Shown here piece after piece: positions 37,501 to 48,268 of a stretch of DNA of 64,000 nt. Origin of the DNA: Andrena cerasifolii (Eukaryota; Arthropoda; Insecta; Hymenoptera; Andrenidae); the NCBI RefSeq assembly GCF_050908995.1, contig NC_135129.1:2976001-3040000 (forward strand). Direction: 5' to 3'. The notes beneath the pieces are model-generated. The model had not been told where the DNA came from and did not search any database. It saw only the letters and a list, made by a program, of their open reading frames with translations. Position 1 is the stretch's first letter. Each line of letters starts with the position of its first letter. Position numbers and translations under genes: made by a program.

Positions 37501-40500
37501 GGGGAAGATGCTTTCAGTGCGGTCAGCGGTAGAACAGGATTCTCTGTTCAAAAGAAATTTACAATTTTTCCCCGAACTTCATCTCTGAATTAAATTCCAA
37601 ACTCACGAATAATCCCTCAATTCAATTCCCTCCAACTACTCACTTCAATCCACTTAATTTCATAACAAATGACTTCAATGCGGTCAATGCTATATTAGGA
37701 TTCTCTGTGCAAAAGAATTTTCGCAACTTTAACCCCAACTTCTCCAAATTGAATTCCAAACTCACGAATAATCCCCCCAATTTAATTCCCTCCAACAACT
37801 CACCTAAGTCCACTTAATTTCATAAGATGATTTCATCCCGTCTGAGTAAAACTCAAAACCTCAGTGTCTACCAAAAAACCAAACGCCAACTCGATTCAAC
37901 CACATCAAAGGCACCCTGCTCCCACTTAATGATAATAGTAGTCAAACTCGTATCTAAACGCAAACCTCCCCCAAGTATGAAATAAAATATAAAGTATCAA
38001 ACGAGCACCACGTCGCATGCATATTGCGTATAGGTGCAAGTCCAGTACACAGTAACGGTGTCGCTATAAAAGCGAACGACACCGCGCGCTGTTCCCCCGG
38101 AACTTATCATTTACAGCAGTACGTGACGCGAAGCTTTCCGAATTCGTACCGTATCCCGCCAAAAATTGCCCAGGCGCCACTTGACCCGAAATTTTCGAGC
38201 GTCCCTGCGCGGACCCCACGGAAACGGGAATTCAGGGAATCGGATCGATGACATGCCAGCCAGCGGTGCTGTGCCGCGGCAAGGAACGCCGATTAAACGC
38301 GGTCTGACTTGGAATAACATAAGGAGTGCTCGAGTACCGATGTCCCATACGTAGGAGTACTGATTCGCGTTTGGGGGTTGCTTGTCGAATTCCGCGAACC
38401 AGTACGCAGCGGCCAATCGATTCGAGGGATGCGGGGACCACGAGATATGCTTGATTGGTCTCTTTGGCTGCTGTGGATCCATGTACGCGTTCCTGATTCT
38501 GTGTGAAAAGAAAGGGACATGGAGACACGAGGATTTGTTCATTTTTTATGTAGAGGGTGACGTATGGCGGAATTAAGGTCCATTTACATTATCCGTTCAG
38601 ACACGGAACGTTTCGGTTCATACAAATATTGTTGTGGGTTATTGGATACGAATGTTTATATGCAGCGTCGCGATCAGTTATAACACGTTACGCTTCGGGC
38701 ATACGACGATCGACATTCTCGAAAAGAATATTTTCAGTGAAACGATACGTGATTGAAGTTGTCGGAACGTGTTTGAAGTAGGGCTGGGACTATTTGTCGA
38801 ATTTTTCGGTATTCGAATATTCGAATAATTCAGTTGCTCAATTATTTGGCGAATATAATTCGAATATCCAAGTATTCGAATACTATTCGAGTATCCAAGT
38901 ATTCGAATACTATTCGAGTATCCAAGTATTCGAATACTATTCGAATATCCAAGTATCCGAATACTATTCGAATATCCAAGTATTTGAATACTATTCGAAT
39001 ATCCAAGTATTCGAATATCAAAGTATTCGAATACTATTCGAATATCTAAGTATTCGAATATCCAAGTATTCGAATATTTAAGTATTCGAATATCCAAGTA
39101 TTCGAATATTTAAGTATTCGAATATTTATGTATTCGAATACTAATGTATTCGAATAGTATGGCGTGAATTATAAATCAAATTCTTTAGGTTCATTTGTCA
39201 GGGTGAAATCTTGTAAGCTAATTTTGACCCACTTCACACCATACTATTTGAATACATCAGTATTCGAATACTCAAATATTTGAAGTTTATTCGTAACATT
39301 CGAATACTCAAATATTTGAAGTTTATTCGTAATATTCGAATACTCAAATATTTGAAGTTTATTCGTAGCATTCGAATACTTGCAAAATATTCGAATATTA
39401 AATTATTCGAATAGTCCCAGCCCTAGTTTCAACGAAGACTCGTATGCTATGTATTTAGTTCAGGGAGAATCTGAAACGATGACCCCTATACAAAAGATAT
39501 ATTATTCTGACGCTTGTTGCCTGTCGTTGCCGAATGTGAACTGATTGTATAAACACTACATCGTTGTTGTCTGAACCGAAACGTTCCGTAACGTTCCGTG
39601 TCTGAACGGATAATATAAATTAACCTTAATAGGGAAGAACTGGCGCTATGGTTTGGATAAATTCTACTGGGGATGGATGTGTTGTTGGTGCGATTATTTG
39701 AGTGGTGTATAAAGCGATATTTTATATAGTACGAACCACCAGTTTTAGTGGTTTTCTGTTGTTTACTGCGGGGGCGTAGAGACAGAAAATTCCTGTGTAA
39801 GCAATGCTTCGAAATAGTGGTGGTAAAAAATTACACTGAATGCATATTTGGGCTTTTGGCTGACGATAATCAAACTGTTTCTGGTCCCTACTACTTTGGC
39901 AACATTGTTATATCTGTTCTATCGATTATAATGAGGTAATCGGATTATTCGAGGGGCATGTGACCCAAGACTCTTAAAAGTACTACTTAGTTACCAAATT
40001 TCACTTTTGTCCAGAGTTGGGTTTATAATTAGCTAAGTTAACAATTATTTAAATAACGGATCAAGTAAAAGTTACTTTAACTTTATACTATTTTTATTCC
40101 ACGAGAAATACGATAATTTTTTTAACCTTTATTCGTTGTTCGAAGTTTCATTTAAATAAAATATTTCCCCATCTCTGCTTTCACCACTAAACACCGATTT
40201 CAAAATGTCAGAATCTTAAAATACATATCTAGGAACTGTACTATATCATGGATTACTAAATTACGCTGGTATTTTCGCCTCTTACTGTTTCTGCAAACGT
40301 AAGGGGAGGTTTTGATCTAGAGCCCCTAAAAATAGATGATCTTTAACATTTTGCATTGTATTCAGAACGGCTTAAACCATAGAAATACACGTTTTCTGTA
40401 ATTAATCATTGCAAATGGCACTAGGGATTTGCTGAAGTGACGGAATAAAAAAATTCAACCAAAACGGTGGGACCTGTAGCACCTAAACCATTGGTCTGAA

Positions 40501-43500
40501 ATATGAAACAATGCCAGATGATTAAAGGGCATGAAATTGCCTAGTGGACATAGCTTTAAAAATGACAAAAAAATGTCATTTCTTGACAAGATAACACTTA
40601 AAGTTGAAAATCACTTTTTCCCTATATTTTTCGTCATTCAACCCCTTTAAATATTAGAAATTTATATATATTTTAAATGTCAGAGGTTTCTCCACTGCGC
40701 AGAAGTATATTCTTCAAAATAAAAAAGTTTACAATCGAAACAAATGAAAATTTTTCGAGACATAAGTCCCACCGATTTGAAGAACACTGTTTCGAGAAAA
40801 ACGCGTTTAATGTTTTACTCGAATGCCTATAGCTTCAAGAATTTTCCAAATTTCAAAAAATCTTATTAAATACGTATTCTCAAAAGGTTGAACGTTCGAG
40901 AAATGAAATATAAAAATCAATTTTTAGAAGGGAACCTTCTCTTAATATACTCTTTCCACCTACGATGCGTCTCTCTTTGAAAAGCAAAGGCTCCGTGCAT
41001 GGAAATTCTCGCGAGTGAATAGAAGATGAATGTTGGAGACGTGCTCGTCAAGTGCTCTTAAATAACCAGTTGATCTTCTCTCGATTGTAAGCCGTTATTT
41101 AGCAATTTCACTGGCCTCTATCGTCCCGCCGAAACCACCCGCGCCACTTCGGCATGAAGCTTTTAGAATTTGCATTCTCTTTTAGTGGTTGGTATTGTTC
41201 CATAGAGCCAGAAGCCGTTTACGCAGTGGCTTCGACAGATTTAACTCTTTCATCGGGGCAGCTTTTGAAACAATCGTTCCGACGATATCTGATGCAGTTT
41301 GATTGGTCGAGGACATTTTGATCTGCTGATTGCTTCGTTTCGAGGATTTGTAGTGTCGAATAACACGAAGTCGAGAGAAACCTTCGATTCATTCGGGCTC
41401 GATTATCAAAAGCTTGTAACGCGATTTCACTCGCCAAATAAACGCAACGGGGCCGTGACGAATTCCCTAAACAATATTAAAACCCGGAGGGCCAGCTGAA
41501 CCGTTCTATTTTGTGCTTCGGTGAAAATTCACGCGAGACTAATGCATTATTGAAATATTTTTTATTTACCGTTTAATGCCTGCTAGACTTGCAAATTAGA
41601 GGCGAAGGAAGGAAATAGGAACTTCTCTTCTCCTGACCTTCCGGTATTATCGATCATTCATTAACGCCCTTCGTTAATTTAAATCGAAATTAACCTTCTT
41701 TTAATCATGCAAATATCTTTGCCAACAACTTCTGTCTCAATATTTTCGTCCGCACGATTTGTAGATTATTACTCAGTCCGCGACAAAACGATGGGAAATA
41801 GGTGTATCGAGTTGTCGGCGTGGATTCCCGTGGATTTTCAGACATCCCGAAAAAGAGGAACGACCGTGTGCAATAATAGAAAGGGAGGGACCATAGAAAT
41901 AATAAAGATCGAAGGGGAAAGATCGTGGAACACAAACCAGCTTCCCGATAAGCTTCCCCCGCCGAGTCTGCTGTAGGTAAGACATCGATTTATAACATTT
42001 ATATCCCATAAATAAGCTATTGGATCTCATGCAAATATCTAACAATATCCGAGAGAAGATGGAACGAGGACAGGAAATATCGATATCCTCGGCGTTTTCT
42101 CGTTGGATATCCTCGTACAAGTGGCTCTGATTTGTCGAGGGAGATTTAGTTAACTAAAGATTTTATTCGAAATATGCTGTCTCGCATGAATGTCGAAAAA
42201 TACATTTGCCACTTTACTCGATTTTGCAACAACTTTATACTAAACATAGAATCATTCACGAAACTTCAAATCTGCACAATTGTTTCCTAGGTATTGTCAG
42301 CTGTAAATACTTTTAATTTGCTATATATTGAACGATACATTATTCTTTTAAACAATGGTCTGATCAATAATTGAATTTTGTCAGTGAAACGTGAGCAATG
42401 TACCTTATATCGTAATTCCTTATGATGGATGTTGGAACCACGTCGTCGAAATAATTCTGGTAGATATTCACAGCGTTGTTTTGCATTACGCTATGCTCCA
42501 TTGGCTGCATAGAGAACGCAAAGTATGAATTTTTCAAAAAATCTGCTGCAATTAGTATTCAGCCCCGTGAACCAATTATGAGAGAATATTTTAAAATTTC
42601 AAGGTACAAATTATACGTAGGGACTATTAAAAGCTTATACATATTCCATGCAGAATGTGTTTAAAAAAATTCATTACCCAGTAATTAAGTTTCATATGAA
42701 AATGTAATTTGAAATAATTTATAGAGAGACTCCCGCGGTTCTTCCTTACTCTCGTGAATCTAAAATTTTCATCGCATTGTCCCACGAAACTTTATACTTT
42801 GCCACTGAAACGAGTCTAATTGTTCCTTCATTTTGCAAACTATCTAAACCAATTCACCGGCATAAGCTCCCTCATGGTCAAAACCCAGCTATCGTTTCTC
42901 TCAACGCGTCGACGATATCTCAGCACATTTTCAGCGTCCGTTGGATTAATCTCTTTTGGCCAACCACCTTCCATGTGCAACGTTCCAGTGGTTTTTACAC
43001 CCTGCTTAGTCGTCTGCACCTAATAAACGTAAAATAACTACTATTTTCAAAGAGGATCGTACAATTTCCAAGTACTACTAATCTATAATAAAGCACCTAC
43101 ACTTACGCATTAGCTACTCTAAATACACAAGAAACTGTGAGTTGTGCAAACAGAAAATAACAATAGGGAGGGTAACAATGAACTAATTTCGGGGTTTGTC
43201 GGACGGTCTAGTATCGAGGCACCACTGCTGCGGTGCGGATATATTCAAATAAATTAAAGAAAGAACCTGGTCTAGGACGCTGAAAAAGGTGATTTTCGCG
43301 AATTTTTTTAACACAGAAAAATAAAGTTGATCTTTCCAAAAATTTAGGGGTATTTTAATATATATTTATACAACATACAAAAAAAATTCAATTGATAAAT
43401 TTCAAGTTCGGTGCGCTGGAATTGATTAATCATAGATGCGCCACGTCACTGGAATTGTGAAATGACAGGAAAAATGGAGCCTTTAATTTTTGCCCAAAAT

Positions 43501-44762
43501 AAACAAACCGAAGTTTTTCTTAGATTTCAAGAACATCCATTGTCGATGAACTAAAAACATAATAAAAAGTCTGAAACTTACAAAATTCTGGGACTTTAAA
43601 GAAAAAGTTACGGCTTCCAGCACAAAATTTCGATGTTTTATGCAAAAAGATATGGTTTAATTTAATTTTTCCATAATTTTTACAGTTCGTCGACGATGGT
43701 TGGTCACTATTTAACTAAAAATCCCTAGGAAAAGTCAATCGGTCAGAATGTTTTTCTGCATCTTTCCCGCGAACTTGAAAAATATTTTCAGTTAAAACGA
43801 TTTAAAGTTTACTTTTTAAAATCGCATAACATTTTTAGAATTGGTTCAAACAACTTGAGTTTTTTTTAGAATCGCTGATTTCGGGAATTTTCGCGATTCT
43901 CGACCTTATTCTGCGATCTTTAAACGTTTACAGCTCGGAGCAACGTTAACCGATTTTGATAAAATTTTAGGCACGTATACAACTTACTGCAATCTACAAA
44001 CGGTTTTTTTTTTAATTTTCATTACAAGCTCACAAGCTCACAAAAAAATCGACCTTTACTATTCTTTTCGCTATTCCAACCAAATACATTTTTTTCCAAA
44101 ACGACGAAACGCGTCAGTTAGCAAACTAATCCCTCTAGCTTCTCAAAAAAACTCATGTTGTTTGAACCAATTCTAAAAAAGTTATGCGATTTTAAAAAGT
44201 GTCCGAATACTAATGCGAGCCACTGTAGGTACTGCACCACCCACAATTGCTGACACTTCTGAAATACTTCGAATGCCACTATGAGACTTTAAGAATATAT
44301 TCTCTAAGTGTATATTACTATCGATTAAAGCTAAAAGAAAAAATCGAAAATTTCGACCCCCTGAACCAGGTTCTCCCCTAAGAAGAATGACTAATTACGA
44401 AAGTCACTAAGAAAAAGCGAGAATGTGGTGAACGAAAGCCACGGTCTTTCATGAGCAAATGTGTGCTGTGACTGGTACCTACATCGGGAAGCATCAACAA
44501 AAACATCCATGTGCCTCGGCGGCACAGTCGGACCGCGAATTGTTAAGGTTAGCCATCGCGTTGCGATTGATAGTCCCACCTCGTGAGCAGCGTATTGCGT
44601 GGCAATTTGCGCGTGGCGGTTGCGTTCTGTTCGGAGAACGAAGTTCCCCGTTAACTCTGGATCCGGCCAGATGTTCTCTGCGGCGACAGACTCCTCGTAG
44701 GCGAACAGGCATTGCTTGCCGAACTGATACCTCGGCTTGATATAAGAGTGCTCCGCCAACAT
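28507..44762 (-). CDS. DNAI2: Axonemal dynein intermediate chain, DNAI2/IC2 family, paralogue 2 (10 coding exons)
   Basis: Second outer-arm dynein intermediate chain. Exons on the minus strand: 44762-44580, 43019-42858, 42504-42404, 38498-38338, 37543-37366, 36305-35877, 34893-34611, 32549-32190, about 30911-30551, 29144-28507. Total 2856 nt in frame (951 residues plus stop). The start is the ATG at 44762-44760 (MLAEHSYIKPRYQFGKQC). Landmarks are MEGGWPKEINP in exon 2, NAVNIYQNYFDD in exon 3, YSYVWD in exon 4, EFNPRDPS in exon 5 and FLTVGDWTAKVWAEDTREG in exon 6. Exons 1, 2, 3, 5, 6 and 7 (183, 162, 101, 178, 429, 283 nt) match paralogue 1 exactly; exon 4 is one codon longer. By hand count exon 5 is identical at 30 of 60 residues. 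The basic tail from about residue 500 holds CLEVCKPEICC (about 724-735) and ends with YPRIS plus 18 more residues. The exon 9 acceptor is the least certain: AG before 30911 keeps the phase, and 30908 is an alternative. Introns 3, 7 and 8 are expanded by transposons. Confidence 0.9.
31278..32041. mobile_element. hAT-like foldback element, family B copy 1, in intron 8 of dynein paralogue 2
   Basis: The ends (gtctgcgaagttcgcaccc and ggggtgccaacttcacagac) are inverted, followed by paired arms containing acaggcttcgtttg and cgtttctccaac. Flanks tgaaatac (31270-31277) and tgaaatat (32042-32049) look like an 8-bp target duplication with one mismatch, as in hAT elements. The core carries an open frame on the minus strand (31540-31818) whose peptide matches the core of the copy at 60394-62143. 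Confidence 0.7.
31540..31818 (-). CDS. Transposon-borne open frame with YKLKC...SPNT peptide
   Basis: A 92-codon frame, without an initial ATG, lies in the core of the family B element. It follows an acceptor-like TTTATTCTAG. The peptide FDGKYKLKCPSDKVWKEAS and the following LSPNT align with an exon-like segment in the copy at 60394-62143. The downstream part (IRNSRWNLQIYLKKYYN) has no counterpart there. It is probably a remnant of an element-encoded or captured protein. I cannot name the domain. Confidence 0.4.
   Translation of the reverse strand: MIYSRPTYCKNVSFDGKYKLKCPSDKVWKEASIEISGKLSPNTLHFYIRNSRWNLQIYLKKYYNVTVEDTVIIVENANRTLFIGLSIPRGVT
32588..33060. mobile_element. TTAA-flanked MITE in intron 7 of dynein paralogue 2
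   Basis: It starts ccctttcgccactacgggcg after TTAA (32584-32587) and ends cgccgtagcgaaaggg before TTAA (33061-33064). The left part contains tandem gggcgactayagtcgc palindromes. No transposase. The left end lies only about 38 bases upstream, in transcript sense, of the exon 8 acceptor. Confidence 0.8.
33631..33680 (+). mobile_element. Isolated hAT-type transposon end
   Basis: The string cagtatttcccaacctttt followed by gagtcgcgacccc resembles the end of hAT elements that begin CAGTGTTTCCCAACC. The partner end was not found nearby. Confidence 0.35.
33700..34260. repeat. AT-rich tatttaaa repeat with a near-perfect palindrome
   Basis: Bases 33770-33990 are tandem tattta/aagatatttaa units. From 33993 (gggtatgaattattaaaact) the sequence returns almost perfectly inverted to 34257, with arms of about 90 bp including taggataattgcagtaagta. 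This could extrude as a hairpin and is prone to misassembly. Confidence 0.8.
35362..35694. repeat. 30-bp minisatellite, about 11 units, in intron 6 of dynein paralogue 2
   Basis: The unit atcaagtctaagtcactcgt plus aataattaat repeats head to tail with few changes (cgt/cat alternation). Because 30 is divisible by three, one frame stays open and reads LILIIMSDLD-type repeats. Units are contiguous without spacers, so it is not a CRISPR array. Confidence 0.9.
37513..37834. repeat. ~160-bp tandem duplication spanning the exon 5 acceptor of dynein paralogue 2
   Basis: Unit 1 (37513-37673) contains the first 31 bases of exon 5, its acceptor and adjoining intron. Unit 2 (37674-37834) repeats this with about 10-15% change: ttcaatgcggtcaatgc corresponds to ttcagtgcggtcagcgg, and both contain aaactcacgaataatcc. 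The second unit keeps an AG acceptor copy (ggattctctgtgcaaaag on the plus strand). Confidence 0.8.
38577..39625. mobile_element. TTAA-flanked element in intron 3 of dynein paralogue 2, host of a nested hAT MITE
   Basis: Both ends carry attatccgttcagacacgg in inverted orientation, with ggaacgtttcggttca further in. TTAA flanks both sides (38573-38576, 39626-39629). The middle is displaced by the insertion at 38779-39425. It is a non-autonomous piggyBac-like element by target site. Confidence 0.8.
38779..39425. mobile_element. hAT-like MITE built of tattcgaa repeats
   Basis: Perfect inverted ends tagggctgggactatt and aatagtcccagcccta enclose a long run of attcgaatatccaagtattc-type repeats, broken by a short unique segment near 39160-39230. 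Flanks gtttgaag and gtttcaac agree at six of eight positions, compatible with a decayed 8-bp duplication. The 70-140 codon frames in it are repeat artefacts. Confidence 0.85.
40012..40177. mobile_element. hAT-like MITE, family C copy 1
   Basis: It starts cagagttgggtttata, ends ccccatctctg, and contains aattatttaaataacgga and the ttattcg-ttcgaa segment shared with the copies at 47768, 59173 and 63654. It lies in intron 3 of dynein paralogue 2. Confidence 0.65.
43262..44374. mobile_element. 1.1-kb inverted-repeat element in intron 1 of dynein paralogue 2
   Basis: The ends agaacctggtctagg and cctgaaccaggttct are inverted. Internal arms at 43808-43870 and 44145-44203 (aaaatcgcataac...gaattggttcaaacaac) also pair. 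No transposase frame was seen. Confidence 0.65.
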
Positions 44763-45355
44763 CCTCGGTCCGCTGGATCTCGCCGCGTTTGTGTTAAAAC
44801 GGTGTACAAATTACAAAAAAAATAGCCTGCGGCACAAAATAAAATGTCTAAAAAACGAAAGTCTCGCGATACATAGGGAACACGAAATGTCTGAACTCGA
44901 CGGCTGTCCACACCAGACTGACCGATGACGCTTGATCGAAACACTGGAAAATCGCTGGGAGAAGCTTCTACAGTGCCGACCGGGCTCATACTCCATGGAA
45001 ATTTAACGATAGAAAAAGAATTCCTCGTGTCCTCGCAATGGACATTCCGCGATATTTCGATCGTAAAATTCGTTTGAAGTATTTTATTTGCTAGGAATGA
45101 GGATATTCGTATTCATGGATTTTCAAAACGGTGGATCAATCCCGCTGGGTAGGTGCGCGAATTTTTTGTTGCCATAATGCTGCATTTAGTGGGAGGTTTT
45201 GAATGAGAGCGTATGGGAGTAAAGTGGTGGAAAAGGTATTTCGTGCAAGCAGAATGAATGATAGAAGGTGATCAGTGATTCACCTCCCGGCTCGCTTATT
45301 AAAACCCCGAATCCAAATGCGTATAGCAATTACACAATTCGAGGGAATATATTAA

Positions 45356-45637
45356 CTCGGCGGGAGGCGCTACTGGGTAAAATTTACCACAGAGGCGCTA
45401 GTTGCGAAAATATGGAGGCTGTTTGATTTTTTGTTACAATTTTTTAAGGAACCTTAATAAAGATATTAAGATATTTCATAAATTTTGTTTGGTTCTTAAA
45501 ACACTGTACTTTAACATAAAAATTACAAAGTTGAAAAAAAATATTCTGAAGCTGTGGTTTTTTACGTTTCAATTTTGGGTATTTTTGACTCGGTAGCGAC
45601 AACCTGTGTTACAATATGGGGTGCGCCTCCCCGGCGG
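45356..45637. mobile_element. TTAA-flanked short MITE
   Basis: It starts ctcggcgggaggcgc after TTAA (45352-45355) and ends gcgcctccccggcgg before TTAA (45638-45641), 13 of 15 end positions pairing. The 282-bp interior is AT-rich. Confidence 0.7.
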
Positions 45638-46603
45638 TTAAGCGCATCGAGAATGGCAATAGAATACAGAGTAGCTTAAACTTTCGCTGGAAATTATTAG
45701 ACCGATGAACTCTCGTTAAATTTCAAATTCCCTGCGTCGCGGTATTAGCTTTTCATTAAACAGCGCGGAAGCAGAAAACACCGACTCGCTAACCCAACGA
45801 CGAGGACATTTAACGGAAACTAATTTCCCTTAAACTTTATCGTTATTCTCTCATACCAGGCTTATCACATCAGGTCGAAAGAAGAAGAGGACAGACGTAG
45901 AGGGACAGAAAGGTGGATAGTGACGAGAAAAACGAGAAAGAACGTGGGGAAAGTCACAGAGAAAGTGTGGGGCGAGGTAATCTCTATTACCAGGCCTGCC
46001 ATAACCACGAATATTAAAGAACTAAGGAAGTTGGGAATTGCAGCGAGGAAAGAAATTATAAATATATATAGTCTTTTGCGGTTTGTTCCGCAGAAACTTG
46101 GGCAACTTATGCACAGATTGGATCATGAGTTCCAACCGATTCTTATTCGACTTTTTTCTTGCCTATTCAACAGCTGCTTAGAATTCTGAATGGTTATTTT
46201 AATTGCCCCCAATTATTCGGGTTAATTAATTTATATTTTGTGCCTAGACCTTGGCACAACACTCTTCTTCCTCATCGTAGATTCTACAGATCTAATCTCT
46301 TATTTCATCACCCTGTTACATGAAGTGTTTTAAGCGTGCAGTAATTTCTGCTTTTCGAACTTCTGTGCTTGAAATTTAATGGGTGTTGATTCCGTAATGA
46401 CTAATCTACCTCTTCTATTTTCTGTTTCGTGTAAATGCCACTGTTTCCCTCCCTAGTAGCATTTCTGATTGATTAACAGTGTCCCCAAGTTGGGAATTAG
46501 TTGGCCACCAAAATGCCATCAGTCAACGCTACTACTTAGGGCTGTAGGTACTTTCATTTTATTTCTTTCATTTCTTTTTCGTAAATACTATTCCAGGGAT
46601 GGA

Positions 46604-47133
46604 ACTTACAAGGGGAGGACACCATGTGGTAGACACTGATTTTGATGAGCCTTGACACGATGGATCTATGTCGAAAATAATAATAGAGATATTTACATGG
46701 AAATTATTAAAAATTTCTTAGTCGCTGTGGGGTTTTAATGAGTAAAAATCCCACACTAACCTGGCGCCCCCGGAGGATTCCCCTCTGAAGGAGTCGGGGT
46801 GCCTTTTGGAGATATCCCCAAGTTAAAAAAAAAATTACAAAAAAAAAATTTATAAAAAAAATTAATTTATTTTTAACGTGGAGACGTTTTCAAAAGGCAC
46901 CCCGACTCCTTCAGAGGGGAATCCCCTGGGGACGCCAGGGTAGTGTGGGATTTTTACTCAATAAAACCCCACAGCCACTAAGAAATTTTTAATAATTTCC
47001 ATGTAAATATCTCTATTATTAAGCCCCATTGGCAGAAACGCTCGGACACCTATTTACTTATATTCAACATAGATCCATCGTGCCAAGGCTCATCAAAATC
47101 GGTCTCTATCACATGGTATTCTCCCCTTGTTAG
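46604..47133. mobile_element. Long-arm foldback element
   Basis: Almost the whole length is two inverted arms (acaaggggaggacaccatgt, ttgatgagccttg, ggtgccttttgg and their complements) around a short poly-A/T centre. The right arm has about 45 extra bases near 47020-47070, absent from the left arm. Confidence 0.8.
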
Positions 47134-47202
47134 TGTATTCATGGACGACTATAATGATTTTATATTCCCCATGTGTACAGTATTCTAACTCTTTTTTATA
47201 TA

Positions 47203-47690
47203 CTAGACTCTGCTCGTTAATAAATAATTATATAAACAAAAAAGCAGCAGTAGGATCGCAGTGGCCACAGCACCTTCGATTTGTCTAATCGTAAGTGTGT
47301 CACGCATCGAAGACACAATTTTCGCCCCGTTCCGTCTAGCATTCCCACTCGACGAAATCACCACGAACGTATATCGTGACCAATCGCTCGTCACGGTTAC
47401 CATTATCCTTTCGTGACCTTCCACGATTTCTGCTAGCTGCACCGCGCAATCCAGCGTGATCCACCAATCAATGCTTTCGCACGGAATCGTAAATCGCATA
47501 AGCCGCGCGAGGAGCTCTCTTCTCGGACGAAGCATATTCGACGCAATCGGCGCCACGATCGATTGGGCCGCGGATGTGGTAACGCGTGAATCGGAATGGA
47601 TCAGGGACCTGACAATGATCCGTGGTAAAATTCGCTGGGACGATGTGGCCAGCCACCACACGAGTCGCGTGTAAAACACGATGGCCCCAG
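47203..47690 (-). CDS. Putative terminal exon of unknown gene, with C-terminal membrane segment
   Basis: An open frame of 162 codons ends at a TAG (47205-47203). It begins after a possible acceptor (TTTGCAG, AG at 47692-47691); an in-frame TGA lies just upstream, so an upstream exon would be required, or a later internal ATG used. The predicted peptide is not low-complexity: GAIVFYTRLVWWLA at the start could be a membrane segment, the middle includes SIDWWITLDCAVQLAEIVEG and SDWSRYTFVVISS, and the end (GAVATAILLLLFCLYNYLL) is a good hydrophobic helix followed by a short tail. The segment is richer in GC than its flanks. I found no convincing partner exons, and the neighbourhood is transposon-rich, so it could be an orphan gene, a decayed gene or chance. 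No function is proposed. Confidence 0.3.
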
Positions 47691-47767
47691 CTGCAAATCA
47701 TCCACCGGGTGCCGCTTTTAATTTCGCAAAATGTGCTTTTAAAGGTCTCGCTGCATATACTTGCTAG

Positions 47768-48268
47768 CAGAGTTGGGGGCGGTAACTAACTAAATAATTA
47801 TTTAAATAACGGAGCAAATCAAAATTACTTTTCCACTTTAGATTATTCGACGAATGACGTTAATTTTCTTGTTCGACGAGCGTTTCAACTTCAGCGTTGA
47901 TTTCGACTTTAACTTTAACTGTAATTTGAAGTTTAACTTTATTCGACGTCGAACAAAGTTAAAGTTAAAATTGAATAATTTATTCTACGCTGCAGTTGAA
48001 ACGCTCGTCGAACAAAAAGATTAACTTCATTCGTCAAATAATTTAAAGTTGAAGTATTTTTGATTTGCTCCGTTATTTAAATAATTATTTATTTAGTTAC
48101 CGCCCCAACTCTGCTCGCAAGTATATACAGCGAGACCTTTATTATAAGATTAACTTAATAAAGATTAAGTTAACCCGGGTCAACTCTATTCGACCAATGA
48201 CGAGTAATTCGTTTAACTTTTATTCGCTATTCGAAATTTTATTTAAATACAAATTTTGCCCATCTCTG
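47768..48268. mobile_element. hAT-like MITE, family C copy 2, with an internal palindrome
   Basis: It starts cagagttgggggcgg and ends gcccatctctg. Flanks cttgctag (47760-47767) and cttgcgag (48269-48276) match at seven of eight positions. Inside, the left half is repeated inverted up to about 48140, and the inverted copy includes bases homologous to the outside flank (47742-47767). Confidence 0.75.

Noticed and set aside
38678..39097. 139-codon and 95-codon frames rich in Ile/Tyr/Ser
   Set aside because: Translation of the tattcgaa repeats of a hAT MITE.
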